This document shows positions 9,534 to 18,731 of a stretch of DNA of 64,000 nt, piece by piece. A model generated the notes under the pieces. It was not told the DNA's origin, ran no database searches, and was given only the letters and a program-made list of their open reading frames with translations. The translations under genes were made by a program, and so were the position numbers. The stretch's first letter is position 1, and each line of letters begins with the position of its first letter. The DNA lies in the NCBI GenBank assembly GCA_020444515.1, contig JAHLKX010000004.1, positions 186,001 to 250,000 on the forward strand, in the 5' to 3' direction. Source of the DNA: Bacteroidota bacterium (GTDB lineage: Bacteria; Bacteroidota; Bacteroidia; Bacteroidales; JAADJA01).

Positions 9534-10697
9534 CTAAAACCTGTATGACCAACTGCGCCATAGTTTTTCAAGGGGGCCCTGGTTATAAAACCGGAACCAG
9601 ATCACATTGATGACCACCTGCAATACATATACCCAGAAAGCAATAAAAACTAAACGGGTTACCTGCATTTGCCCAAAGAAGCCGAACCCCCAACCATAAA
9701 AAATAACCGATAAAATAAGGGATTGCATGAGATAATTGGAGAGAGATGCTCGTCCCATAAAAGCGATTGGTTGTAACAATTTGGCTACAGGTTTGAATGA
9801 TGCGACCAGTAGTATGATCAACAGATAACCAGAAGCAATACAAACATTCATAAATTCGTAACCGGTCATATAAACCGCATTGGCAAAGGAACTATTGAAG
9901 TCAATGATTTTATCAAGTCCGAAGTAAATAAGCATCCCCACGGAACCAACTATCAATAGCATGAATGACCATTTTCCACGATTTTGAACAATGCTGTCAT
10001 GAAGGCTGTATTTGGATGCAATGAATCCAAAAAGGATAACGCCAATGATCTTGGGCATGTAATAAAACGCATTGATATTTCGAAAGGCGGCATATTCATG
10101 TAAACGAAGTTGGAGGCATTCCAGGTAGGTGCCCCGGGCATAGATCACTTTGGCGCTCTCAAGGCATTCGGTACAGGTGGACGACATCGCATCCGGCAGG
10201 GCTATCCAAACATCAAGCGTCAACCAGAGTCCGATAAAAAAGTAGAAAAAGATGGCCAGAACAATCTGCATGAAAGTGGACAACCTCCGCAAACCCAAAA
10301 CAACAAATCCGGCAATGGCATACAAGAATAAAATATCACCTGCCCAGAGGAACACTATATGACCCATTCCAAAAATAGCCAGGATGATCATCCGTCTGGT
10401 AAAAAATCGCACAAAGGACTGTTGCCGCTCCCGGAACCGTTGATACTGCATATAAATTCCATATCCAAATAAAAAGCTGAACAGGAAGATGAACTTATCA
10501 GCGGTTAAACTGATGTATATGTTGTAAAAATGTTGTTGATAGTCATCGGGTAAGCGACTGTAAAAACCGCCAAAATCGAAAAAAGAAGCATTGAAACCCA
10601 GAACATTTACCAGGATGATGCCAAAAAGTGCAAATCCGCGCAGGATATCGATCGAAATAATCCGATCACGACTATGGACAGGTTTTACAGGTAACAA
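9534..10697 (-). CDS. DUF418 family membrane protein (YeiB-like)
   Basis: The 387-aa protein begins with a short polar stretch and then RIISIDILRGFALFGIILVN, the hallmark start of the YeiB/DUF418 family (ILRGFAL). Around eight to ten hydrophobic helices follow, with the conserved loop FSFLFGYGIYMQ at about 92-105 and the C-terminal DUF418 core (GRASLSNYLMQS, ILSVIFYGWGFG, RFYNQGPLEKLWRSWSY). The closing PLEKLWR motif is typical. These proteins sit in the inner membrane and are distantly related to acyltransferase-3 proteins; their role is not settled. The gene ends about 145 bp before the next membrane protein on the same strand, so the two may share transcription. Confidence 0.9.
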   Translation of the reverse strand: MLPVKPVHSRDRIISIDILRGFALFGIILVNVLGFNASFFDFGGFYSRLPDDYQQHFYNIYISLTADKFIFLFSFLFGYGIYMQYQRFRERQQSFVRFFTRRMIILAIFGMGHIVFLWAGDILFLYAIAGFVVLGLRRLSTFMQIVLAIFFYFFIGLWLTLDVWIALPDAMSSTCTECLESAKVIYARGTYLECLQLRLHEYAAFRNINAFYYMPKIIGVILFGFIASKYSLHDSIVQNRGKWSFMLLIVGSVGMLIYFGLDKIIDFNSSFANAVYMTGYEFMNVCIASGYLLIILLVASFKPVAKLLQPIAFMGRASLSNYLMQSLILSVIFYGWGFGFFGQMQVTRLVFIAFWVYVLQVVINVIWFRFYNQGPLEKLWRSWSYRF

Positions 10698-10831
10698 CTT
10701 ATATGTTCAGGTAAATATTGATCAGCTAAAATTAATCAATTCAACTAAAATACTGGCCTCTTTTTCGGTAAAATCATAAGATAGATCCAGGAATAAATAA
10801 GAAGGTTTAGTGGCTGCCGGCAAGGATTCAA

Positions 10832-11227
10832 TTATTTTATTTCAAATATTTTTCCTTCAAAAAGATCAAACAAATATACCTTTCTAAATCCACTCTCAAA
10901 AATCCATTTCGCTAAATTGTTGGCAAGGTGACCCGACTTCATAATGCTGACATCATCACTGTAGATGAGAAGCAAGTGTTCGGCAATCTTCATATTGGAA
11001 TAAAGGCCCAGCTTTTCGTTTTTTTTATGGATGGTTCGCAAGATGTTATCATAGAGGGTTTTTTCAGAATATATCAAGCGGGTAAGTTCTATGCCAATGG
11101 TTTTACGGGAATTGACCTTCAGCAGAAAATCGGGCGATTCATGGGGTACCAGCTTTCCTTTAGGGAAACTTTCCAGTTTTTTCCTGAAAAGTTGCATCAC
11201 CAGGTATTCTTCCTCCTTTTGAATCAT
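10832..11227 (-). CDS. Small protein of unknown function, nuclease-fold-like, coupled to the aminotransferase
   Basis: The 131-aa frame starts inside the stop codon of the aminotransferase gene (ATGA overlap at 11224-11227), which implies translational coupling. No signal peptide or membrane segment is seen. Residues about 28-52 read SPDFLLKV then IGIELTRL; a D followed by an ExT on the next strand resembles the metal site of PD-(D/E)XK nucleases, and later strands (HLLLIYSDD, KVYLFDLF) fit an alpha/beta fold. I treat the nuclease idea as weak. Conserved coupling to a C-S lyase would say more than the sequence does. Confidence 0.55.
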   Translation of the reverse strand: MIQKEEEYLVMQLFRKKLESFPKGKLVPHESPDFLLKVNSRKTIGIELTRLIYSEKTLYDNILRTIHKKNEKLGLYSNMKIAEHLLLIYSDDVSIMKSGHLANNLAKWIFESGFRKVYLFDLFEGKIFEIK

Positions 11228-12408
11228 GCAAGATTGTTCACTGCTTCTTCAAGGCGCTGCATGGCTTCTTGAACGTAGGAGCGCGGGCAGGCCACATTCA
11301 TTCTTTGAAAACCTTCACCTCCGGGTCCGAAAACGGGACCGTCATTCAGGCCCAATCCTGCTTTTTCAATCACAAACTTTTTAAGGGCCGCTGGATCCAG
11401 GTTTAAACTACGGAAATCGAGCCAAACCAGATAGGTGGCTTCGGGTCTGATCATTTTTACTTTCGGAATCCTTTCTTGGATATACGACTCCATATAATCT
11501 AAATTCTCCTTTACATAATGTAACATTTCCTTAAGCCAAATTTTCCCATGCGTATATGCTGCCTCCGAAGCTACCATCCCGAAAAGGTTTCCCATCCCTA
11601 CATGAACACGTCCGAGCATGATCTCGAAATCGTTTCTTAAACCGGGATCGGAAATGATCACCGAAGAGGAAGCCATGCCTGCAAGATTAAAGGTTTTACT
11701 GGGAGCCATCATGGTTACAGTTACTTTGGCGATCGCCTCCGATATGTTGGCTGCCACTGTATGTTTAAAAGGTGGAATGGCAAGGTCGCTGTGAATTTCA
11801 TCAGAGATCAATACCAGGTTGTGCTTAATGCATATGTTTCCGAGTTGTTCGAGCTCATCCTTTGTCCAGGCACTGCCACCCGGATTATGTGGATTGGAAA
11901 TAATGATCATGCGCGTACGATGATCGATTTGCTTTTCCAGATCTTCAAAATCCATTTCATAACGCCCATTTTTTAACAACAGTTGATTGTATACCAATTG
12001 ACGACCATTGTCCTTCACGGCTGAAAAAAAGGGAAAATAAACCGGTGGCTGAACAATGATCTTATCGCCAGGTCTTGTATACGCCATCACTGCCATGTTT
12101 ACAGCCGGGACAATTCCGGGGCTAAAAACGATCCAGTCCTTATTGATCTTCCATTGGTGCAGGTTGTGGATCCAGTCAATCATGGATTGATAGTAGGAAT
12201 CAGGCCTGACAGTATAACCGAAAACAGGATGGTCTGCCCGATCCTTTATGGCATTAACAATAAAGTCTGGGGTTTTAAAATCCATGTCCGCTACCCACAT
12301 GGGGAGGACACTGTCATCACCGAAATAAATATCCCTGATATCCCATTTAACACAAGAAGTGCCTTTGCGATCAATGATTTCGTCGAAATTGTATTGCATA
12401 ATCTTCAT
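11224..12408 (-). CDS. PatB/MalY-type pyridoxal-phosphate C-S lyase / aminotransferase
   Basis: I start at the ATG at 12408 (MKIMQYNFDEI); the ATG nine bases later is also possible, while the longer frame from 12435 adds unconserved residues. The 394-aa protein is a fold type I PLP enzyme: opening NFDEIIDRKGTSCVKWD and LPMWVADMDFKTP is diagnostic of the MalY/PatB group, NPHNPGG and ISDEIHSDL bind the cofactor and APSKTFNLAGM carries the Schiff-base lysine. Family members cleave cystathionine or cysteine to ammonia, pyruvate and a thiol (beta-C-S lyase), and some act as aminotransferases. A TAAATTTG box lies just upstream, and the next gene overlaps its stop. Confidence 0.88.
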   Translation of the reverse strand: MKIMQYNFDEIIDRKGTSCVKWDIRDIYFGDDSVLPMWVADMDFKTPDFIVNAIKDRADHPVFGYTVRPDSYYQSMIDWIHNLHQWKINKDWIVFSPGIVPAVNMAVMAYTRPGDKIIVQPPVYFPFFSAVKDNGRQLVYNQLLLKNGRYEMDFEDLEKQIDHRTRMIIISNPHNPGGSAWTKDELEQLGNICIKHNLVLISDEIHSDLAIPPFKHTVAANISEAIAKVTVTMMAPSKTFNLAGMASSSVIISDPGLRNDFEIMLGRVHVGMGNLFGMVASEAAYTHGKIWLKEMLHYVKENLDYMESYIQERIPKVKMIRPEATYLVWLDFRSLNLDPAALKKFVIEKAGLGLNDGPVFGPGGEGFQRMNVACPRSYVQEAMQRLEEAVNNLA

Positions 12409-12432
12409 AACAATTTTAATGGACAAAAGTCG

Positions 12433-12440
12433 CAAATTTA
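12433..12440 (-). promoter_or_regulatory. Candidate -7 box for the PatB-type gene
   Basis: The plus strand reads CAAATTTA, giving TAAATTTG on the minus strand, a full match to TAnnTTTG. The expected start of transcription lies about 18 nt before the ATG at 12408. No good -33 TTTG is found at 19-21 bp. Confidence 0.45.
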
Positions 12441-12564
12441 TGAAATAGGAATAATACGGCTTTTATGAAATGGCAATGGTCGCAATACACCCAATTAGCC
12501 GGCTACATTTTTTCTTTGGGGATTTGAAAGCAAGATGGCTTTGAAAAGCGGATGATCGCATTCG

Positions 12565-15500
12565 TTAAAAAATCGAATTGAGATCTTTCACCCGTTTACC
12601 ATCTTTATAACCAACCACAAAAGCATCTCTGAACCCTTTGGCTCGTATCTTATTACGCACTTTTACAGCAGCTATATAGGTATTGAAGTTTCCAATGGTA
12701 TATCTGTACAATCCGTCGCTCTCACTATATTCTTTAAAGATATCTTCATCAATGTCATACTTTTTCCTGATCTCAGAATCTGTAATACTTCCATCTTTAG
12801 TAGCCAGTATCTGAACACTGAAGCCTTTGGGCAATGCCGCTCTGACATTTGTACCAGTATCATCACTAGTTACCGGTTCCACCATGGCCAGCAGATCATA
12901 CAGCATGACTTTTTTACCATCTTTGTAGGCTACGATAAAGGCATCCTTCAATTCATTTCTTGTATTCAAAATATTTCTGTACTCCCTGGCTTTCCAGTAT
13001 TTGATGAAATGGCCTGTAGTGAATCGATACCATTCATCAACCTTTTCAACCTCAACCTCACCACTGAGATCAAATTTCCTTTTTATTACTTCAGGATCAC
13101 CGATTGTTTTGGAAGCGGCTACCTGTATGGTAAATTCCACACCCGGCCACCGTGACTCATAAAGTCCTGACCTGTATTCGGCTTCCAGCAGTCTTTCTTC
13201 CAGTGTTTTTCTTCGCTCGACATCAGGTTTCGATTCTACATCTTCCACCCTGGCTGTTTTTTCTTCAACTTCTGTTTTCTCCGTTGCTCTTTCTATTGGA
13301 GGAATAATGGTAGCAGGTTCCTCTTTCTTTACAGTTTGATGTGCAGGTTTACTGATGATAACCGTATCTGCATTGGTTTCCTGAATCTTTATAGAGGTTG
13401 TTTCCTTTGTTGCAGGAGGACGATCATCCGTCTGAGTCACTTTCTCTTTGGCTCCTGTAATGGTGTCAAGGATACTGATGGCTGTTCGGTAATTTTGTCT
13501 TCCTTTCAGCGGAAGGATATTGATTTCACTTACATCTTCTTTCTGTAGCTCAGGAACATATTTTTCAGCTTCATAAAGTGTTTCGAATCCAATGATGCGC
13601 ACTTTGTAAAGTTCATCTTCAACAAATATTTCTACCTCCTTACCCAGTATAGTAGCCAATTTGGCTCTGAGTGCATCGGCATTAATTTTACGGTTGAATG
13701 CACCAAGCTGAATGGTGTAACTATCAGGTCCTGTGGTTAATACTTCTTCAAACACGTCGTGAATGACATAATAAGTGGTATCCCGTTCCGTGAATGTATT
13801 TAGAACATCCCTGTGGATATCAGGCTCACCGGCTACAAGATCAGGTTTTCTTGTTCCGATTAATGTAATGACCCAAATCTCACGAACACCCTGTTTCACA
13901 AGGACCGGAATATATCTCTCAACCTCATAATTCGAGTTGAAACCAACCAAGCGTACTTTATAATAATCATCTTCTACCGTTATAATCACTTCTTTATCGA
14001 GCATATCCATCAGCTTTTTCCTCAACCTGTAGGCATTGTCTTTGTATTTAAAAGCGCCAAGCTGAATGGCATAACTATCGGTAAATGAAGTACTGTCTTC
14101 TTCAACTATATTATGAATAACTACGACACCTGAATCTTCTTCGGCCAACTCTTTGGCAGGATCTGTTTCAATAGCAGGCACATGGGTTGTGAGATCAGAA
14201 TCTATCATTCCCTGATTGATAATCAGATCAATCTCACTAATTCCTTTAGTTTGTAGTAACAAATAAGATTCTACAAGGGCAGCATTTGTCATTATATGAG
14301 TGATGCGAAGTGTATATTGTCCATCTTCAGGAATAAGGTCCACCTCTTTACCCAGCATGGTGCTCAATTGATCGCGCATTGCTTCTGCTTCTGCTACAGT
14401 TTCATAGGCTTCAATTTCAATGTCATAACTATCCATTGGAGCAGTGGTGACCTTTTCCACTTGCTTGTGCACAACCAATAAGGTTGTGTCATTATCAACA
14501 AGGGAAATAACCGTATCGGTTTCGGCACCTGGCAGGATGGATAGCAATCTTAGTTCTATGGATCCTTTATGTGTAACGAGATTAATCTCGCTGATCCCTT
14601 TGCTTTGCAATACAGGATAAGATTCTACAACTGCGGCAATGGTCATTAATCCAGCAATGCGGAGTTTATAAAGTCCTTCTTCGGGAATGATACTCACCTC
14701 TCTACCCAGCATGGTACTCAATTGATCGCGCATTGCTTCTGCTTCTGCTGCAGTTTCAAAGGCTTCAATTTCAATGTCATAACTGTCCATTGGTGCAGTG
14801 GTGACCTCTTCCACTTGCTTGTGTACAACCATTACAGAGGTATCATTGTTGACAAGCGAAATGACGGTATCGGTTTCTGTACCTGGTACTATGGCCAGTA
14901 TTCTTGTGTCTAACAGTCCTTTGTGGGTTATCAAGCCAATCTCGCTGATGCCTTTGCTTTGCAGTGTCAGATATGCATCCTCAACTTCAGCGCTTGTTGC
15001 CAGGCCAGCAATACGGACTTTGTATAAATCATTATCAGGAACCAGGATCACTTCATTGCTAACCATTGTGCTTATCTGGTTCCGAATAGCACTGGCTTCA
15101 ACCTCATTATCAAAGGTTCCAATTTCAAGTGTAAAATGATCAGCAAATGATGTCGTATCCTCATAGTCTATTTTATGAACAACCAGCAGCACCGTATCAT
15201 TAGCCACAAGCGATATGACGGTATCCGATTCGACACCTGGTATTATGGTAAGCAATCTTGTTTGCAACATGGCGGTGTTGATGATCAATCCGATCTCATT
15301 TATCCCCTTACGCTGCAAAATCGGGTAGGATTCCTCAACTTCACCTTTTGTCTCAAAACCTGATATCCTTAACTTGTAAAGATCATTCTCAGGAATCAGG
15401 ACTGCTTCTTTATTCAAATGGGTTGTGATTTGATCCCGCAGGGAATCTGCTTCAGTTTCATTATCAAAGGTAATCTCAATGGAATAACTATCCCTGCTAT

Positions 15501-18126
15501 TGATCCAGTCTTCAGCAATTTCCTCATGAACAATCATATCGATTGTTTTTGGACCTTCAATGGGTTTCGTTGTGTCAACCTTGATGATGAAATCAAGACC
15601 GTCTACATAATCACCATCAATATTTGCAGCAATCGTAAAATCAACAAATCCGGGCGAAGATGTCATTTGCAGTTTCCGTAATTGCGACGAGTCTATTCTT
15701 GCATCATAGGTTCCGGGTTTAAGACCGAAATAAGTGAAATAACCGTCTGCTTCCGACAGGGTTCTTCCTACTATTTTCTGATTTTTGTCATAAATATTCA
15801 CAATGATGCGACCCAGTCCGCGGAGTGTGCCATTATGATCGATCCAAACCATACCTGCGGCTTCACCAACAACTTCTATTGGAATTTCAATAAGCTTGAC
15901 GATATTGGGATCAACTGCAATATTCATGGAGCGGTGTTTCAATCTCCAGGCAATATTGTCCAAACTGCTCTGATCAAATTCAATAAAACAATCAGTATAA
16001 GGCTCCAATCCAAAGATCCTGATGGTGGTATCAGCTTCTCTTTTTTCAATTCTACCGCCGTTGGCTCTGAGATTCAATCCATAGACTTTGGGTTCACCCG
16101 GATCTCTGGTTCCGTTACCATTTTTATCGAGGAATGGAATGATGCTTATTGCACCTCTGCCCACATTGCTTCGATAATCCGTATACACATAATCATTTTT
16201 GCCATCATTGACGATGCTACCCCTGGCAAAATGGATAAATTTAGTTGACCTGTCGGTTTGTCTCAGGTTGACACTGGTTTGTGCAAAGTTAAAATCGTAA
16301 CGAAGTCCAAATTCCAGCAAATGCATATTACTCCTGAAATTTTGCTCATACGAAGCAGTGAAGTATCCCTTTTTAAATACCCTTTTTTCAGCAAGGAGTT
16401 TAGCAGATAAAAATTCAGCATTCGTGTAACTATATTGTGCCCGGGGTTGAAGCGTTATATCTTTGGGAAGACGGAAAGACATGGAAAAATCGGTATAAAA
16501 ATAAGGCTCTGTATTACCCACAAATACCCCATAGGTAGTAATGTTTGTACTTATACCAAAGAGGGCCCCGGAAATCAACCATTCGGAAGTTGTGTAGTTT
16601 GTTGATGGTAAGACCAATTGATTAACTGAAAAACGGTTATATACCGAAAAGTTCTTTAATCGAATGGGCATGGACACCGAAATTTTTCGTTCCTCACGAA
16701 ATATATTATTGATTGCCTTTTGATCCTTATTATAGTAAATATAATTTATATCGAATTGAAGGCTTGAAGGGAGTCTGTAGGTTAGGGTACCCTTTGACCT
16801 GACCTCAGGAGAAAATTCCCCCGAAAGCAATAGATTTGAAGCGAGTCGAAATGACCCATTGACAAATGGCATAAACGGTCCGGAGGAAACTGAAGAAAGA
16901 TACTCAACACCACTGCCGATTGTAATTGATCGGGTTAAACCATAATATACATGACTTCTGGAAAAGATACTGTTTTCATTATCTTCAACCATACCTGCAC
17001 TTACAGAATACTCCAGTGTTTTTTTGGGGATAAAATTAAATGGGATGGTAATATTTTGTTCCCGTGTACGCTCTTCACCATAAGGACCATAAAACTTCAG
17101 CATGACATTGGTATTCCCATAAACCAGGGGTACTTCAAACGTGAAAAAACCAGATGCATCAGCAGTGGTATAATCAACGAGTACATTATTGACATAGAGT
17201 TCAACGATCCAATTAGGTTCAGTATGGTCGCTGAGGGTATAGCTGCCAAATGATCGTCGGAATTGCGTTGATGCATTGGTAATTTTTGCCCCAACAACGG
17301 GATCATAAATTGACGATGTTGCACCCGTTGCATATTTACCTGCCATTACCTGTCGAACAGCCTTATTATCATTGTTGACGTACCGCCATAAATAGTGTTG
17401 TTGTTTTTCGGTGAATGGTGCATAGCTATTGTAATTCAAGGCCACCGTCGCTTCACCACCGGCAATCATTGATCCGAGTGCCAGACCAAGTCTTGAATCA
17501 ACCTGTCCATCCAGTTGTTCTGACACATTAACTGACCAATCAGCCATTCCAAAACGAAACATGGGATAACGCCTTCCAATATTGGTATCTGCTTCCTCTT
17601 CACCAGCCAGCCGCTTTATATTTTTTCGCATTGCCTGCAAACGCATTTCACGTATGGCCGGTAATTCAAGTCGTGTATTGACACGAACGGACATGGTCCT
17701 GAAATTAAATTTACATTCAAGACCAAAAATTTGACCGAAATACAGCCCCCTTAAATAAAGGTTTGTTTCCGTCCGGATCAGGTCACCGGGATTAAGCTCA
17801 AATAGTTCACCATTATATAGAATTTGTTGATTGAGCCTGTCAATTAAATAAGTGGCATCTTGATTTATGAAAAAACCGGTGATGCTATCCAGCCCGGGTG
17901 AGGGAACATTCCTTATCATCAGGAAATCAAAAAGGTCGGTTATGGGGAGATATACTTCATTACCCTTGATTAAAACATCCATATCCCTACCGCCGATTTT
18001 GGGCACATCAAGAAAAAGAGCAATTTCATCATACCCATCATCGACCTGTCCAAAACTGCTGTTATATGACAGAATTGAAAAGAAACCAATCAAAATGATA
18101 TAGCATAGTTTTGGATTGACAGGCAT
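12565..18126 (-). CDS. Usher-like outer-membrane protein fused to an eight-repeat SPOR array
   Basis: The 1853-aa product has a signal peptide (about 1-26, ending SSFG-Q). Residues about 27-180 form an N-terminal periplasmic part. From about 190 to 640 there are alternating strands of a large beta-barrel; within them GKYATGATSSIYDP (about 262), RRSFGSYTLSDHTEPN and then a plug-like segment (ELYVNNVLVDYTTADASGFF at about 305, through NVMLKFYGPYGE) follow the order of FimD/PapC-type ushers. At about 666 comes FLDKNGNGTRDPGEP, a calcium-loop/SdrD-B-like module, then a carboxypeptidase-regulatory-like domain (to about 860). The rest is eight SPOR-like domains starting near 879, 995, 1114, 1231, 1349, 1466, 1663 and 1769. 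Classical ushers are about 850 aa, so the SPOR part is an extra thousand residues. SPOR domains bind glycan strands lacking stem peptides, and a usher C-terminus faces the periplasm. It is the last gene of the locus, 74 bp after the third DUF4402 gene. Confidence 0.8.
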   Translation of the reverse strand: MPVNPKLCYIILIGFFSILSYNSSFGQVDDGYDEIALFLDVPKIGGRDMDVLIKGNEVYLPITDLFDFLMIRNVPSPGLDSITGFFINQDATYLIDRLNQQILYNGELFELNPGDLIRTETNLYLRGLYFGQIFGLECKFNFRTMSVRVNTRLELPAIREMRLQAMRKNIKRLAGEEEADTNIGRRYPMFRFGMADWSVNVSEQLDGQVDSRLGLALGSMIAGGEATVALNYNSYAPFTEKQQHYLWRYVNNDNKAVRQVMAGKYATGATSSIYDPVVGAKITNASTQFRRSFGSYTLSDHTEPNWIVELYVNNVLVDYTTADASGFFTFEVPLVYGNTNVMLKFYGPYGEERTREQNITIPFNFIPKKTLEYSVSAGMVEDNENSIFSRSHVYYGLTRSITIGSGVEYLSSVSSGPFMPFVNGSFRLASNLLLSGEFSPEVRSKGTLTYRLPSSLQFDINYIYYNKDQKAINNIFREERKISVSMPIRLKNFSVYNRFSVNQLVLPSTNYTTSEWLISGALFGISTNITTYGVFVGNTEPYFYTDFSMSFRLPKDITLQPRAQYSYTNAEFLSAKLLAEKRVFKKGYFTASYEQNFRSNMHLLEFGLRYDFNFAQTSVNLRQTDRSTKFIHFARGSIVNDGKNDYVYTDYRSNVGRGAISIIPFLDKNGNGTRDPGEPKVYGLNLRANGGRIEKREADTTIRIFGLEPYTDCFIEFDQSSLDNIAWRLKHRSMNIAVDPNIVKLIEIPIEVVGEAAGMVWIDHNGTLRGLGRIIVNIYDKNQKIVGRTLSEADGYFTYFGLKPGTYDARIDSSQLRKLQMTSSPGFVDFTIAANIDGDYVDGLDFIIKVDTTKPIEGPKTIDMIVHEEIAEDWINSRDSYSIEITFDNETEADSLRDQITTHLNKEAVLIPENDLYKLRISGFETKGEVEESYPILQRKGINEIGLIINTAMLQTRLLTIIPGVESDTVISLVANDTVLLVVHKIDYEDTTSFADHFTLEIGTFDNEVEASAIRNQISTMVSNEVILVPDNDLYKVRIAGLATSAEVEDAYLTLQSKGISEIGLITHKGLLDTRILAIVPGTETDTVISLVNNDTSVMVVHKQVEEVTTAPMDSYDIEIEAFETAAEAEAMRDQLSTMLGREVSIIPEEGLYKLRIAGLMTIAAVVESYPVLQSKGISEINLVTHKGSIELRLLSILPGAETDTVISLVDNDTTLLVVHKQVEKVTTAPMDSYDIEIEAYETVAEAEAMRDQLSTMLGKEVDLIPEDGQYTLRITHIMTNAALVESYLLLQTKGISEIDLIINQGMIDSDLTTHVPAIETDPAKELAEEDSGVVVIHNIVEEDSTSFTDSYAIQLGAFKYKDNAYRLRKKLMDMLDKEVIITVEDDYYKVRLVGFNSNYEVERYIPVLVKQGVREIWVITLIGTRKPDLVAGEPDIHRDVLNTFTERDTTYYVIHDVFEEVLTTGPDSYTIQLGAFNRKINADALRAKLATILGKEVEIFVEDELYKVRIIGFETLYEAEKYVPELQKEDVSEINILPLKGRQNYRTAISILDTITGAKEKVTQTDDRPPATKETTSIKIQETNADTVIISKPAHQTVKKEEPATIIPPIERATEKTEVEEKTARVEDVESKPDVERRKTLEERLLEAEYRSGLYESRWPGVEFTIQVAASKTIGDPEVIKRKFDLSGEVEVEKVDEWYRFTTGHFIKYWKAREYRNILNTRNELKDAFIVAYKDGKKVMLYDLLAMVEPVTSDDTGTNVRAALPKGFSVQILATKDGSITDSEIRKKYDIDEDIFKEYSESDGLYRYTIGNFNTYIAAVKVRNKIRAKGFRDAFVVGYKDGKRVKDLNSIF
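13500..15495 (-). repeat. Six tandem SPOR-plus-linker repeats of about 351-357 bp inside the usher-like gene
   Basis: Units begin with DSYxIEI or similar at about 15492, 15145, 14787, 14434, 14080 and 13729 on the minus strand, so the period is 116-119 codons. Each has a SPOR domain (pattern A-x-x-x-R-x-x-L, then YKxRIxG, then ExxxPxLxxxGxxEI) and a linker containing TDTVISLVxNDT and VVHK in the first four units. The two units around 14353 and 14707 are nearly identical at base level over more than 100 bp, offset by exactly 354 bp, which points to recent duplication. The last two SPOR domains (12565-13150) are more diverged and lack this linker. Confidence 0.85.
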
Positions 18127-18200
18127 TCGCTTTAGTTATTAGAATGGGTCGTCAAATTTCTTTGCTGGTCAGTTATTGCTTTAACATTGTATCAGAAACG

Positions 18201-18731
18201 TCATTCCTGCACTAAGGTTACATCAAATGTACCCCCATAATTTCCGGGAGGATTCATGAGTGAATTCCCGACGATGAGTGTACCTCCAATACTTAACTGA
18301 GTAGATGCAGGTGGTGGTGTTGTAACAACAAATGGGCTGGATGGATAAGTGTCTCCTAATTGAAGAATCATGGATCCGCCATTGCTTCCTGTAAGAATGG
18401 CATCAGGTCCGTTCAGCACAGAAATCAGCGTACCAGGGTTAGCAACAATATCGTAAAGTCCGGTCGAAAAGGAGTAACCCATGGTTAATAAAACGATGTC
18501 CCCCGTAGAGGAACGAGATCCGTCGCTATAAATGATCACGGAACCACCGATATCCCCATGATAAAAGGCGCCAAAGCTTAGGTTTTGGGATAAATTTACG
18601 GTGACCGATATGGGCCGGGGTGGTTTCTCCTGTCCATAAACCATGCTCGTGATCATGAAAAACATGAAGATCCATGATAAAACATATTTTAAAAAAACTC
18701 TGCGAAATCTATTGTTTTTTAGTAAGTTCAT
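18201..18731 (-). CDS. DUF4402 family protein, candidate minor or tip subunit
   Basis: The 176-aa product has a long signal peptide (positively charged start, then VLSWIFMFFMITSMVYG-Q). The mature region follows the DUF4402 pattern: an opening ISVTVNLSQNLSFGAFYHGD (the LSFGxF strand is typical), a central loop GGSVIIYSDGSRS, then LTGSNGGSMILQL and a closing LSIGGTLIVGN...GNYGGTFDVTLVQE, where a G-rich turn leads into the last strand. DUF4402 proteins resemble small pilin-like beta sandwiches. Its ATG overlaps the stop of the giant adhesin gene (ATGA, 18728-18731) and the usher-like gene follows 74 bp later, so the three are probably one transcript. An exact role is inference. Confidence 0.75.
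   Translation of the reverse strand: MNLLKNNRFRRVFLKYVLSWIFMFFMITSMVYGQEKPPRPISVTVNLSQNLSFGAFYHGDIGGSVIIYSDGSRSSTGDIVLLTMGYSFSTGLYDIVANPGTLISVLNGPDAILTGSNGGSMILQLGDTYPSSPFVVTTPPPASTQLSIGGTLIVGNSLMNPPGNYGGTFDVTLVQE

Noticed and set aside
12565..18126. Repeated DNA in the usher-like gene as a possible CRISPR array, and plus-strand frames over it
   Set aside because: The repeat unit is about 354 bp, in frame and codes for SPOR domains; there are no short direct repeats with unique spacers and no cas genes.
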